Source: Blastocatellia bacterium (GTDB lineage Bacteria > Acidobacteriota > Blastocatellia > UBA7656 > JADIYM01). From it: 64,000 bases of DNA. The DNA lies in NCBI GenBank assembly GCA_016705245.1, contig JADIYM010000002.1, positions 1-64,000 on the forward strand, given 5' to 3'. The notes beneath the pieces are model-generated. The model did no database searches, was not told where the DNA came from, and saw only the letters and a program-made list of their open reading frames with translations. Each line of letters opens with the position of its first letter. Positions within the stretch are counted from its first letter, which is position 1. This document shows positions 45,266-54,292 of the stretch, piece after piece. Position numbers and translations under genes: made by a program.

Positions 45266-47925
45266 GTCCGGATCGAAACCGACAGCTCAGGGATCTGTTC
45301 GACCGCGCCGTCGAGCTGGATGGGTCGGCGCGTGAGGCGCTGCTGGCAGAAACGCTCGAGGACGATGCCGAGCTCGGCCACGAGCTCAAGACGCTTCTGG
45401 ACCTCGACGCCGCCGACGGGCAGTTTCTCGACCGGCCGGCGATTTCGGTTGCCGCCCGTGAGCTCGCGGGTGATGAATCGCGTGCGAGTCAGGCCCGGAC
45501 GATTCCAGGGTACCGGATTCTCTCGAAACTCGGGGCCGGCGGAATGGGAGAGGTTTTTCTGGCGGAAGACGAGGCGCTCGGCCGGCGTGTCGCGCTCAAG
45601 CTGCTCCCGGAGAGTTTGACGGCGAGCGCCGACAGCCTCGCGCGCTTCAAGCGCGAAGCCCGCGCCGCTTCGGCGCTCAACCACCCGGGGATCATGACCG
45701 TTCACGAGATTGGTTCGGCCGAAGGCGTGCAGTTCATTGCGACGGAGTTCATAGAGGGAGAGACGTTGCGCGACCGGCTTGCCGCCGGCCCGATGACCGT
45801 TGCCGACGTCGTTCGCATCGGGACCGCTGCCGCGGAGGCGCTCGCGGTCGCGCACGAGGCCGGGATCGTCCATCGCGACGTCAAGCCCGAGAACATCATG
45901 GTTCGGCGCGATGGCTACGTGAAGGTGCTCGACTTTGGTCTGGCCAAGTCCGTCGAGCCGGCTTCGGGCGACGACGATCGAATCGCGTCGCTGTCGACGA
46001 TTGCGACCGAGCCGGGACGGATGCTCGGGACCGTCGCGTACATGTCGCCGGAGCAGTTGCACGCGACGGGCGTGGACGAGCGGACCGACGTCTGGAGTCT
46101 TGGCGTGGTGCTGTACGAGCTCGTCACCGGAACCCGACCGTTTCGCGGACCGTCGGCAGCCGGCGTCATCAGCGCGATTCTCACGGCGGAAGTTCCACCG
46201 ATCGAAGTTGACGGAGTACGGGTTTCGGAGGCGCTCGAGATCATCATCAGGAAATCGCTCGAAAGGGACACCGGACTGCGTTACCGGAACGCGCGGGAGG
46301 TGTGGGAGGCACTGAGGTCGCTCGGAGAGGATCTGGCGTTCGATGAGCGAGTCCGACTGAGGTCCGGAGACGCGGAGCCGGGAAGGGAAGTTCCTTCACT
46401 GGCGAGCGGAGCCGGCTCGGCTGCCGTTTCGACGGCATCAGCGCTTCGATTCGGATGGCAAGTGTGGGCCGTTGTCGCCGTCGTCTTCGCGACCGCTGCT
46501 TTCGGGATGGCTTACCGCTTCGGGGCCTTTGGCGCTTTCGGCGGCGCTCAGGCGGGTGACGAGATCCGCTCGATCGCAGTGTTGCCGTTCCTTCCCGTCG
46601 GCAACGAAGCTCGCGACGAAGCCTTCGAGCTTGGCATGGCCGACACGCTCATCACACGGCTCGGCAGCCTGCGTCAGCTCGACGTCCGGCCGATCAGTGC
46701 CGTGCGGACCTATACGCGGACGGATCGCGATCCGCTCGCCGCCGGCCGCGATCTGAAGGTGGCCGCCGTGCTCGACGGCACGCTGCAGCGATCGGGTGAT
46801 CGCCTGCGGGTCAATCTCAGGTTGTTGCGGGTTGGCGACGGTGCGGTGTTGTGGGCAGCGGCTATCGACGAGGCGTCGGCGGACGTGTTCAAGGTGCAGG
46901 ATTCGATCTCTGAGCGGGTCGTGCTCGCGCTTCGACTCGAATTGTCGGGGTGGGAGCAGCAGCAGCTCGCAAAGCGCGACACCGAGAGTTCCGAGGCCTA
47001 CCAGAGTTATGTACGCGGACGTTACTTCCTCGATCGCCGGGGAACTGAATGGCGTCGCAAGAGCGTCGAGCAGTTCTCGAAGGCCGTGGAGCTCGATCCG
47101 GCCTACGCGCCGGCCTACGCTGGACTCTCCGATGCCTACGCGGAAATGGTCTACTGGGGCGACGAGCGCCCGCGCGACTACATGCCGAAGGCAAAAGCCG
47201 CGGCGGAAAGAGCGCTCGCTATCGACGACTCGCTCGCCGAGGCGCACACATCGCTCGGTGTCGTGTTCGACGATTTCGAGTGGAAGTTCAACGAGGCGGA
47301 ACAGCAGTATCGGCGCGCGATCGAGCTCAATCCGAGTTACGCACTGGCGCATCAGCGATTGGGCCAGTTGCTCGCGGAGAAGGGTCGCTTCGACGAAGCG
47401 AAGGCCGAGAGCCGACTGGCGCTGGAGCTCGATCCGCTGTCCCTGAACGTCAACGTGTCGCTCGGGGCAGTGGAGTTCCTGTCCCGAGACTACGGGGCCG
47501 CGATCGAGCAGCTGAATCGAACGCTCGAGCTCGACCCGCAGTACGTCGAGGCGCGAGGACTGCTCGGCTGGATCTCGGTGCAGGAAGGCCGATACGACGA
47601 GGCCTTGCGACTCTGGATGTCCATGGCGCCGGACGACCATGCCGAGTCGTTGCGGGCTGCTTTCGCGAAGGGCGGCATTCGACGTTACTTCGAGAGAGAT
47701 CTCGAGCTGGCGTTCGAAAGACAGCGCCGCGGCGAAGAGCTGGCGGTGTTCTCGGCAATGGAGCTGGCGTATCTCGGACGGAAAGACGAGGCGTTCGTGG
47801 TGCTCGAGCGGGCCTTCGAGGAGCGCAACAGCTGGCTGGGCGAATTGAACGTGGACCCGTCCTGGGATCCGCTCCGGTCCGATCCCCGCTTCGTCGACCT
47901 CGTCCGCCGCGTCGGATTGGGGTGA
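45262..47925 (+). CDS. Transmembrane Ser/Thr protein kinase with TolB-like and TPR domains
   Basis: The GTG-started protein has 887 residues. An N-terminal helical region (about 1-75) precedes a kinase domain (about 90-350): KLGAGGMGEVFLAED, ALKLLP, HRDVKPENIMVRRDG, LDFGLAK and VAYMSPEQ. One membrane helix lies at about residues 400-420 (VWAVVAVVFATAAFGMAY). Outside the membrane a TolB/FlgO-like domain (SIAVLPFLPVGNEARDEAFE, LGMADTLITRLGSL) is followed by about eight TPRs (FSKAVELDPAYAPAYAGLSD, YRRAIELNPSYALAHQRLGQ). It pairs with the overlapping ECF sigma gene. Confidence 0.92.
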   Translation: MSPDRNRQLRDLFDRAVELDGSAREALLAETLEDDAELGHELKTLLDLDAADGQFLDRPAISVAARELAGDESRASQARTIPGYRILSKLGAGGMGEVFLAEDEALGRRVALKLLPESLTASADSLARFKREARAASALNHPGIMTVHEIGSAEGVQFIATEFIEGETLRDRLAAGPMTVADVVRIGTAAAEALAVAHEAGIVHRDVKPENIMVRRDGYVKVLDFGLAKSVEPASGDDDRIASLSTIATEPGRMLGTVAYMSPEQLHATGVDERTDVWSLGVVLYELVTGTRPFRGPSAAGVISAILTAEVPPIEVDGVRVSEALEIIIRKSLERDTGLRYRNAREVWEALRSLGEDLAFDERVRLRSGDAEPGREVPSLASGAGSAAVSTASALRFGWQVWAVVAVVFATAAFGMAYRFGAFGAFGGAQAGDEIRSIAVLPFLPVGNEARDEAFELGMADTLITRLGSLRQLDVRPISAVRTYTRTDRDPLAAGRDLKVAAVLDGTLQRSGDRLRVNLRLLRVGDGAVLWAAAIDEASADVFKVQDSISERVVLALRLELSGWEQQQLAKRDTESSEAYQSYVRGRYFLDRRGTEWRRKSVEQFSKAVELDPAYAPAYAGLSDAYAEMVYWGDERPRDYMPKAKAAAERALAIDDSLAEAHTSLGVVFDDFEWKFNEAEQQYRRAIELNPSYALAHQRLGQLLAEKGRFDEAKAESRLALELDPLSLNVNVSLGAVEFLSRDYGAAIEQLNRTLELDPQYVEARGLLGWISVQEGRYDEALRLWMSMAPDDHAESLRAAFAKGGIRRYFERDLELAFERQRRGEELAVFSAMELAYLGRKDEAFVVLERAFEERNSWLGELNVDPSWDPLRSDPRFVDLVRRVGLG

Positions 47926-47962
47926 GGTCCTGACATCCGTGTGTCCGAGTCGTGCTCGACGT

Positions 47963-48172
47963 GTGTCAGTCCCGGGCGCGGTAGCGCTCGGGTCAGTCTC
48001 GGGATCCACGGGCAGCTGAAAGCCGGAGCGCCGTCGCCGCACCGTTTCGTCGTCGCCGGGCAGACCCGAGCGCTACCGCGCCCGGTACTGATGCGCGACG
48101 CTCGCGTGCCAGGCGGTTGATCCGGGATCGTGCCCGCCGCGTGTCAGTACCGGGCGCGGTAGCGCTCGGGTC
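47963..48172. repeat. Class E repeat, three copies of a 32-bp unit
   Basis: gtgtcagtcccgggcgcggt... at 47963-47994 is repeated directly at 48141-48172 with one mismatch, and is present inverted at about 48063-48094. The arms 47963 and 48063 therefore form a hairpin with a 68-nt loop. It lies between the convergent kinase and glycosyltransferase genes. No other gene is seen in 47926-48202. Confidence 0.8.
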
Positions 48173-48202
48173 CATCGAGCCAACCTGACAGTGTCACTGG
48201 AA

Positions 48203-50156
48203 TCAGGCCACCTCGGCCTCGGGACGTGTGAGCAGGCGGACTCGGAGCCAGCGGTGGAGCGCACGGACCGCCGCCGCCGCCAGGAGCGCTGTCACGACAA
48301 GCGTCACAGCGGCCAGAACCGATGAAAGTGCATGAACGGCAAGCACGTACCGAAACTCCGTATGTAGCGCCGACTGCACGAGCAGGTAATAGGCGGGTAC
48401 GGCAAGCACGGCCACGAGGGCGCGTCGTCGATATCCGAGAAGGAGGATGGCGGCGCCAGCGAGCACCAGCACGGGCCATCGCGAAGTCTGGAAGACGTTC
48501 CGCTGAATGGATCTGGCGACCCACCTCGGGCCGCGAGTCCATTGGCCGGGGGTCGGTCCAATGTCGTGGCCTGAAATCTGTCCCATATTCAGCGACAATC
48601 CGTTGTGTCGGACGCCGTTGTCAGCTCGAAATGAGAAGTCCAGACGTCGCGCGTTGACCGTCGCAATTGGCATCACAAGTTCTGTCAGAGCATCACGCTG
48701 GTCGCGATCCGCCTTTTGTCGACGACGCTTGTTCGCGTCGCCGTGCTCTCGAACCGGCAGTGAAGCAATGAGCGCGCCGGTGTCGTCCCGTACATCGAAA
48801 GCGCCGGAGCCGGAGACCGCTTCCACCGGCGCTCGGACGAGATAGTCGGTGCCTGGATTAACAGCCATGGACGCCAGGGATTGTGACTCGCCGTTCGAAA
48901 GCTGCACCGTATGCGACTGGATAGGGACGGATGGCGGCAACGGCTCAATCGGCGGAGCCGCTCGATCGTGCCCGTAAGGTGGATTCAGGCTGACCATCGG
49001 CGCGTGAGTCGTGTCGGCGGGCCAACCAAGTCGTGCGTCGTCGTTGCAGCGAAAACATCAACGCGGCACGACGGACCATTACGCCTGAGAACCAGACGGG
49101 ATTCCGGATGACCACGGCCGCGGCGCGCCGAAACCGCTCGCGGTCGCGCTCGACGGCATCGGGGAACCACACCGCCTTGGCGTACTCTGGCCGGCCCGCC
49201 CACTCTGCATCGGCCTTTGCTATCTCGACGTCCGTCGACGGAATTCCGAATCGGCGATCGAGATCGAAGTCGCCGATGCCTTCGGCAAATGTGATGCCAG
49301 CTCCGAGCGACAAAGGAATGAAGCGGTCGAAGACGTACCAGTTCCGCAGCGTGACCGGTGCGATCATCGCGACCGTCGCCAGGACGAGAGCACACGCCGC
49401 TCGGCGACGCTGGCCGGCAGGGAAGAGCATCGGCACGGCGACAACGGCCAGGAATGGAGCGAGCAGGAACGCGTTGGAACGCAGCCAGCATGAGATCCCG
49501 ATGAGCACTCCCGCCCCAATCGCCGATCGAATGGCCGGACGTGGATTCCAGACAAGGACGAGGACGGCAGCAAGCAGCGGGACGATGGCGACGGTGTCAG
49601 GCTGAAGCACGAGCGCATTCCAGGCGAGTTGAGGCGACAGCGCCGCGATCAGGCCGGACACGAAGGCGACAGATTGGTGAAAGAGCCGCGAGGCGATCAG
49701 GAAGAGCAGCACCGCCGAGAAGGAGTCCAGGACGATTTGTACGCCGCGGAGCACGGCCGACGAGTCGCCGAGCACCCCGAAAACGGCGGCGATGAGAATG
49801 GGATAGCCAGGAGGATGGACGAGGAGGCGCTCCTTTCCGCGGTCGTTCGACTCGTCGAGCAGGAGGGCGTGTACGGGATCGTCGAGGATGCGACGCCCGG
49901 CGTTCTGGTAGTGGCGAGGTTGCGTATAACTTACTTCGTGAGCCGCCTCGACCGAAGTGCGTTGATCCGCGAGGAGCAGCAACCGGGCACTGAGCGCGAC
50001 CCCGAAAATCACCACGCACGCGAGGACCGTCGCTGTCACGGACGTCGGAACTGGCCGGCCTCCGACGAGACGCCTAAAGTTCGCGCGAATTGAACGGAAG
50101 CGGGAGCTGGTTTCGCGACGTCCTTGCGGACGGCCGACGTGCGGTGTTCTGAACAC
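48203..50156 (-). CDS. GT-C membrane glycosyltransferase (ArnT/PMT-like), frameshifted
   Basis: A GTG start at 50156 with AAGGAGG six bases upstream gives about 650 residues. After a basic tail come many membrane helices (TVLACVVIFGVALSARLLLL, VAFVSGLIAALSPQLAWNAL, FLLAPFLAVVAVPMLF). LLVHPPGYPILIAAVFGVL holds the HPP-type loop near the lipid-donor site of the GT39/GT83 group. The first frame ends in Arg-rich sequence; near 49028 it shifts to GWPADTTHAPMVSLNPPYG and continues with PVLVLAGAAILLLGYRRRAL to 48203. Such enzymes move sugars from polyprenyl phosphate onto proteins or lipids outside the cytoplasm. It is divergent from the SARP-type gene, with an 11-bp repeat array between. Confidence 0.75.
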
Positions 50157-50178
50157 TTGGATCCTCCTTGCCAATTCC

Positions 50179-50221
50179 GGATCACCCCTCTGGCTGATCC
50201 GAAGCTGCAAGGACCCTTGCA
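50179..50221. promoter_or_regulatory. Two adjacent palindromes upstream of the glycosyltransferase gene
   Basis: GGATCA and TGATCC (50179-50200) flank 10 bases. tgcaagg and ccttgca (50206-50221) flank two bases. Both sit between the glycosyltransferase ribosome-binding site and the 11-bp repeat array, so they are in its leader or promoter. They may be operators or RNA hairpins. Confidence 0.45.
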
Positions 50222-50227
50222 TCTGTT

Positions 50228-50293
50228 GCTTCCACGAGACTTCCGTTCGACTTCCGGCCGGCTTCGTTTCGACTTCCGTTTTGCTTCCGGTCG
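50228..50293. promoter_or_regulatory. Six tandem 11-bp units: candidate SARP operator array
   Basis: The units are gcttccacgag, acttccgttcg, acttccggccg, gcttcgtttcg, acttccgtttt and gcttccggtcg, starting at 50228, 50239, 50250, 50261, 50272 and 50283, exactly 11 bp apart. The CTTCC core is kept in five of six (the fourth is CTTCG). SARP-family regulators bind heptamer direct repeats at 11-bp spacing, and a SARP/BTAD gene starts 79 bp to the right. The last unit abuts TTGACG (50294-50299), a -35-like box that is 17 bp before GAGAAT. The array probably controls both divergent genes. Confidence 0.75.
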
Positions 50294-50371
50294 TTGACGG
50301 ACCGGGTTTCGGGCGCGAGAATCGCCTGTCACGACGTTGATTCCTGCCATTGCCCGTTTCGGAGGGTCCCG

Positions 50372-52237
50372 ATGTCCACGCCAGAAGCCGTTCGATCGAA
50401 AGCGACCATCCGGCTCCTGGGCCGGTTCGAGGTCGTGATCGATGGCACGCCGGTCGACGATTCGGCGTGGCGCGGGCGCAAGGCGCAGCAGCTCGTGAAG
50501 CTGCTCGCAGTGGCCGGCGGCCGATCGCTCCATCGCGAGCAGATTGCGGACGCGCTCTGGACCGATCTGGATGCCGACGCGGCCGACCGGCAGCTCCACA
50601 AGGCGATTCACGCCGCCCGGCGCGCACTCGAGCCCGATCTCGGAGCTGGCGCCGATTCCGCCTGGATCCTCACGCAGGATCGAACGGTGGCACTGTCCCC
50701 GACCGTCGCCATCGACGCCGACGAGGCCGAATCCGCGGCCGAAGCGGCACTCGTTTCGCGCAACGTCTCAGCGTGCGAAGCGGCGCTCGAACCGTTTCTC
50801 GGCCCGCTGCTGCCCGGCGACCTCTACGACGTCTGGTCCGAAGCGCGGCGCGCGCGACTGGCATCTCTCCACGGTCGACTGCTCGCGGCGGTCGCCGAAG
50901 GTTCGCTGTCGGCAGGCCGCCCCGAGCGCGCGGCCGATGCGGCGAATCGACTGGTCGCGATCGACGCCGCCGACGAACGCGCGCACCGGGTGCTCATGCA
51001 GGTCGCGTCGACGTCGGGAGACCGGTCGGCGGTCGTTCGCCAGTTCCGCACGTGCGAGGCGGCGCTTGACTCCGAACTCGGCGTCGAGCCGTCGGATGTG
51101 ACCAGAGCGCTCTTCGAGGATCTGGTCGAGCGGTCGTCCGGCGCGGAAGGCGCGGCTTCCGCTGCGTCGTTCAATCCAGCCGCTTCGGTGACCAATGCCC
51201 CCGATCGCGTCGATCGGTCGGCTGCCACTACGACTTCCGGGCGTGAGCAACACGCCGGCGAAATCGATGCGGCTCCAGAATCAGGCTGGATGTCCGGCCG
51301 GCGACGCTTCATCGCGGCTATTGGCGCCACCCTTTGCGTCGCCTGTGCAGCTGTCGTCCTAGCCGTGCCGCAACTACGATCGGCGATCTGGGTAACACAG
51401 CCCGCCGGCCCGCATGTTGCCGCAGTAGCCGGCAGTCTTCCGACTGCGTTTGTCAGAGTCTCGCTGCCGTCATCGGACGCCGGATGGTCGGCGTTCACGA
51501 ACTCGGAAGGTCGATTCGTTATCCGAGATGCTGGCGTGCGCGAGGGCGACACGGTGTCGCTCGTCGTCGAGAGTGGCGGATCCGAACGTCGGGAGATCGT
51601 CGTTCGGATACCGGCGGGCGATGAATCAGGAACGGCCGATCTCGGCTACGTCGACGCCGCTGCGATGACTCCGATAGACGGCGCTGTGCGCCATCTCGCT
51701 GAGCGCGTCGTTCCGTTCGATCGAGTGAATCTCGAATGGTATCGCGGAGTCGCTGCTGCCGTGACCGCCGGTCTGTCGACCGACCACGATCGTGTCAATG
51801 CGCTGAACGTGTTCGTGGCCCGTCGCTACTCACGGCCCCTGGACAACGATCCGACCGACACTCCGAGGAGGACGATCGAGGCCGGAACGTTGTTCAGCGG
51901 ACCGCTGCCGATCGCGCTGGCGACGCTGACACAGGCGTCCGGGTATCCGACCCGGTTCGTGGCGCTGTCGGCTCCGCGACCGGTCGACATCGAGCACACG
52001 GTCGTCGAGGTTTTCTATGACGGCCGCTGGCATCTCTTCGATCCGGCGTTCGGAATGGCGGCGGTGAATGACCTCGGCGAGATCTCGAATCTCGAAGACC
52101 TCGTGCGCCATCCGTCGCTCATCGATCGGATGCCTTACGCCGAAGCCGTCCGGCCGGGCTGGCGGGGCGCCGAGATTCCGGCGCTGTTCCGATCCGGGGT
52201 GCATCGCGTATCGCTGCTCGGCAGCACCGGCCGCTAG
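50372..52237 (+). CDS. Membrane-anchored SARP/BTAD regulator with a transglutaminase-like external domain
   Basis: ATG at 50372 with CGGAGGG five bases upstream gives 621 residues. Residues 10-95 form an OmpR-like winged helix (IRLLGRFEVVIDG, WRGRKAQQLVKLLAVAGGRS, LHREQIADALWTDLD). Residues 100-245 are a bacterial transcriptional activation domain (LLPGDLYDVWSEARR, VVRQFRTCEAALDSELGVEP). One membrane helix lies at 308-333. Outside it a carboxypeptidase-regulatory-like beta domain (SAFTNSEGRFVIRD) precedes a transglutaminase-like fold that keeps His and Asp (EHTVVEVFYDGRWHLFDPAF). The usual catalytic Cys segment reads TLFSGPLPIALATL with no Cys. It looks like a one-component sensor of a CadC/ToxR plan with a SARP output. 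Confidence 0.88.
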   Translation: MSTPEAVRSKATIRLLGRFEVVIDGTPVDDSAWRGRKAQQLVKLLAVAGGRSLHREQIADALWTDLDADAADRQLHKAIHAARRALEPDLGAGADSAWILTQDRTVALSPTVAIDADEAESAAEAALVSRNVSACEAALEPFLGPLLPGDLYDVWSEARRARLASLHGRLLAAVAEGSLSAGRPERAADAANRLVAIDAADERAHRVLMQVASTSGDRSAVVRQFRTCEAALDSELGVEPSDVTRALFEDLVERSSGAEGAASAASFNPAASVTNAPDRVDRSAATTTSGREQHAGEIDAAPESGWMSGRRRFIAAIGATLCVACAAVVLAVPQLRSAIWVTQPAGPHVAAVAGSLPTAFVRVSLPSSDAGWSAFTNSEGRFVIRDAGVREGDTVSLVVESGGSERREIVVRIPAGDESGTADLGYVDAAAMTPIDGAVRHLAERVVPFDRVNLEWYRGVAAAVTAGLSTDHDRVNALNVFVARRYSRPLDNDPTDTPRRTIEAGTLFSGPLPIALATLTQASGYPTRFVALSAPRPVDIEHTVVEVFYDGRWHLFDPAFGMAAVNDLGEISNLEDLVRHPSLIDRMPYAEAVRPGWRGAEIPALFRSGVHRVSLLGSTGR

Positions 52238-52239
52238 GC

Positions 52240-52357
52240 ATTGCGCGAAGCGCTTTGGAGTGCGGCGTGAAGCGCCGCTTTGCAATCCGCTTCCCGTCCG
52301 TCTCGACCTGAACCAAAGCGGCGATTCACGCCGCACTCCAAAGCGCTTCGCGCAAAG
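52240..52357. repeat. Class C palindrome, convergent junction
   Basis: attgcgcgaagcgctttgga pairs with tccaaagcgcttcgcgcaaa, and gtgcggcgtgaagcgccgct pairs with agcggcgattcacgccgcac. The loop is about 38 nt, longer than in the other two copies. It lies between the SARP-type gene (+) and the 2-TM gene (-). Confidence 0.9.
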
Positions 52358-52377
52358 GCCTCGGGCCGCCGTAGCCT

Positions 52378-52722
52378 TTACCGTTCGGCGTGGAATCGGT
52401 GCAGGAACCGGTGGACGACGGGTGCGAACGTGATGCCCGTCGTCGCGACGACCGCCAGGCCGCTGTAGAGCGCATAAAAACCCGCGAACAACTTGCCGCC
52501 CGTCGTCTGCGGCTGGGCAAGCGGTCCCATTCCGGAGAGGATCATCGAGGCGTTGGCGAACGCGTCGATCCAGGTCATGGACTCGAACGCGTGGTATCCC
52601 CACATGCCGACCGCGAGCGATACGACGGTAATCCCGAGACCTATCGACGTGGACACGACCAGTCGACGAATGAATGTGTCTCCGGGAACGACCCGTTCCG
52701 ATTTATGTTCAAACTCAAGCAT
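52378..52722 (-). CDS. Two-helix membrane protein, ion-channel-like
   Basis: ATG at 52722 gives 114 residues. Two membrane helices (LVVSTSIGLGITVVSLAVGM and LFAGFYALYSGLAVVATTGI) flank a short segment, WIDAFANASMILSGMGPLAQ, which looks like the pore helix of small 2-TM potassium channels. The selectivity motif GYG is absent; SGMGP stands in its place. The C-terminus is FAPVVHRFLHRFHAER. I have seen similar proteins annotated only as hypothetical. Channel function is speculation. It converges on the SARP-type gene. Confidence 0.7.
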   Translation of the reverse strand: MLEFEHKSERVVPGDTFIRRLVVSTSIGLGITVVSLAVGMWGYHAFESMTWIDAFANASMILSGMGPLAQPQTTGGKLFAGFYALYSGLAVVATTGITFAPVVHRFLHRFHAER

Positions 52723-52812
52723 TCTCGGTAGATACCACAGTCCAGTTGCAGCACTGAGGCATATTCGGCATGCAAGCGCCCCGCGGGACGGTTGAGCTAC
52801 AATGCGGCCACG

Positions 52813-54285
52813 GTGCGACTCCGATCGAAACTGCTGGTTGCGTCGGGATTGTTCGCGGCCTGCCTCGCGGCACTCTCCGCGACGACGGCCGTGGCGTGCT
52901 CGTGCGGGATCACGCCGCCGGTAGGAGCCTTTCGGGATTCCCCTGCAGTGTTTGTGGGAACGTTGACGGCGATACGCGAGACCGTCGTTGCTAAGGTCAA
53001 CTCTCCCAGGTGGACTGAGGGAGACAGTCCGTGGGAGGTGAACGATCATGCGATCCTCGTTCTCACGTTTCGCATCGACGAGTCGCTAAAGGGACCGTCG
53101 GCAGGCACCGTCGAGGTCGTCACGGACTCGTCCGATACCTCCTGCTATGCAGGCTTCGAGAAGGGCCGCCGGTATCTGATCTACACGCAGACGTGGACCA
53201 AGGTTCCGGATCCGGGCAGCGGTGACGAGCCGATGCCGACATCGATCCTCGAGCGTGTCCAGGCAACGAACAAACTGCTTCCCGATCTGGCAACGGGCCT
53301 GTGTACGAGATCGGGCCCGCTCGACGCGCGTCAGGACGAGCTCGAGATCATTCGTTCTCTCAAGGATGGACGAATCGAAACTCGGATCTACGGTGCCGTT
53401 CGCCGCAGGGAATGGAATTTCGAAACGGGTTACCATGGGATGAAGGATGCCGGCCCGATGGGCGGCGTTCTCGTCACTGCTACGGGGCCTGGCGGCCGCT
53501 TCGAGACTACGACTGACGGCGAGGGGCGTTATCGATTCGCGAACCTTGCCAGCGGCGAATACTCGATCGTCCCGGTGTTCACAAAAGTCTATTCGCCGTC
53601 GCCTTCCACCCGGGTCGACGTAACGCCGGAGTCAGGGGGAGGGAGCGCATATTTCTGGACGTCGACGAATGGTCGAATCGCGGGTCGCCTCTTCGAAAGC
53701 GGCAAGTATGTGGCCAGTGAGGTCGATCTCACGCTACTCGCGCTCGGGCCCGACCGCAGTCCAACCGGGGTCGGTCTCGATCACATTCGGCACCCCGGCG
53801 GCGCGTTCGTTTTCGAACGGATTCCTCCGGGTCGTTATGTCATCGGGATCAACAGATGGAGTTGGAGAGGCAAGTCTCCGTATCCTCCGACCTACCATCC
53901 AGGAGTCGAGGACGTTGAGCAGGCTGCTGTCATCGAACTTGCTGCCGGTCAGGAGATCACGGTCGACGTCTCGCTACCGGCTCGTCTTTCCGAGTTGACC
54001 GTTACCGGCGTTGTCGTCTGGACGGACGGGACGCCCGGTACCGGTGCTTACGTCGAGTTGATCGACGCGGCGATGCCAGGCATCGACACGGAACTCACAG
54101 CGATTTCCGACGCGGAGGGCCGCTTTTCGATTCGTGCCTTTCGGGATCGGTCGTATTCAGCGCGTGCAACCGCAAACGGTGGACATGGCACGAGGTCGCA
54201 CGATGTGCCGATTACGTCGTCAGGACCGGCGCGCATCGTGATCGAGCGCCCGCCGCCTGCGCCGGATCGGGACCGCGAGCGGTAG
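52813..54285 (+). CDS. Secreted protein with TIMP/NTR-like domain and carboxypeptidase-regulatory-like repeats
   Basis: The GTG start at 52813 (TTG at 52792 possible) gives 490 residues. The signal peptide SGLFAACLAALSATTAVA is followed at once by CSCGITPPVGAFRDSPAVF, an N-terminal Cys pair as in tissue-inhibitor-of-metalloproteinase/netrin-like domains, with VFVGTLTAI, SCYAGFEKGRRYLIYTQ and ATGLCTRSGPL later in the same domain (about 30-190). Beta-sandwich modules follow (GRFETTTDGEGRYRFANLAS, YSIVPVFTK, TELTAISDAEGRFSIRAFRD). Its stop is 8 bp before the kinase-STAND gene, so the two may form an operon. No enzyme activity is suggested. Confidence 0.75.
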   Translation: MRLRSKLLVASGLFAACLAALSATTAVACSCGITPPVGAFRDSPAVFVGTLTAIRETVVAKVNSPRWTEGDSPWEVNDHAILVLTFRIDESLKGPSAGTVEVVTDSSDTSCYAGFEKGRRYLIYTQTWTKVPDPGSGDEPMPTSILERVQATNKLLPDLATGLCTRSGPLDARQDELEIIRSLKDGRIETRIYGAVRRREWNFETGYHGMKDAGPMGGVLVTATGPGGRFETTTDGEGRYRFANLASGEYSIVPVFTKVYSPSPSTRVDVTPESGGGSAYFWTSTNGRIAGRLFESGKYVASEVDLTLLALGPDRSPTGVGLDHIRHPGGAFVFERIPPGRYVIGINRWSWRGKSPYPPTYHPGVEDVEQAAVIELAAGQEITVDVSLPARLSELTVTGVVVWTDGTPGTGAYVELIDAAMPGIDTELTAISDAEGRFSIRAFRDRSYSARATANGGHGTRSHDVPITSSGPARIVIERPPPAPDRDRER

Positions 54286-54292
54286 TCGCGCG

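Noticed and set aside
48203..48997. Separate small membrane protein downstream of the glycosyltransferase
   Set aside because: Its frame joins smoothly to the glycosyltransferase through GWPADTTHAPMVSLNPPYG near 49028 and supplies the missing C-terminal helices, so it is the end of the same gene.
50228..50293. The 11-bp array as a CRISPR or microsatellite
   Set aside because: Units are too short for CRISPR and diverge outside the CTTCC core, unlike slippage-made microsatellites; the period and context fit an operator array better.
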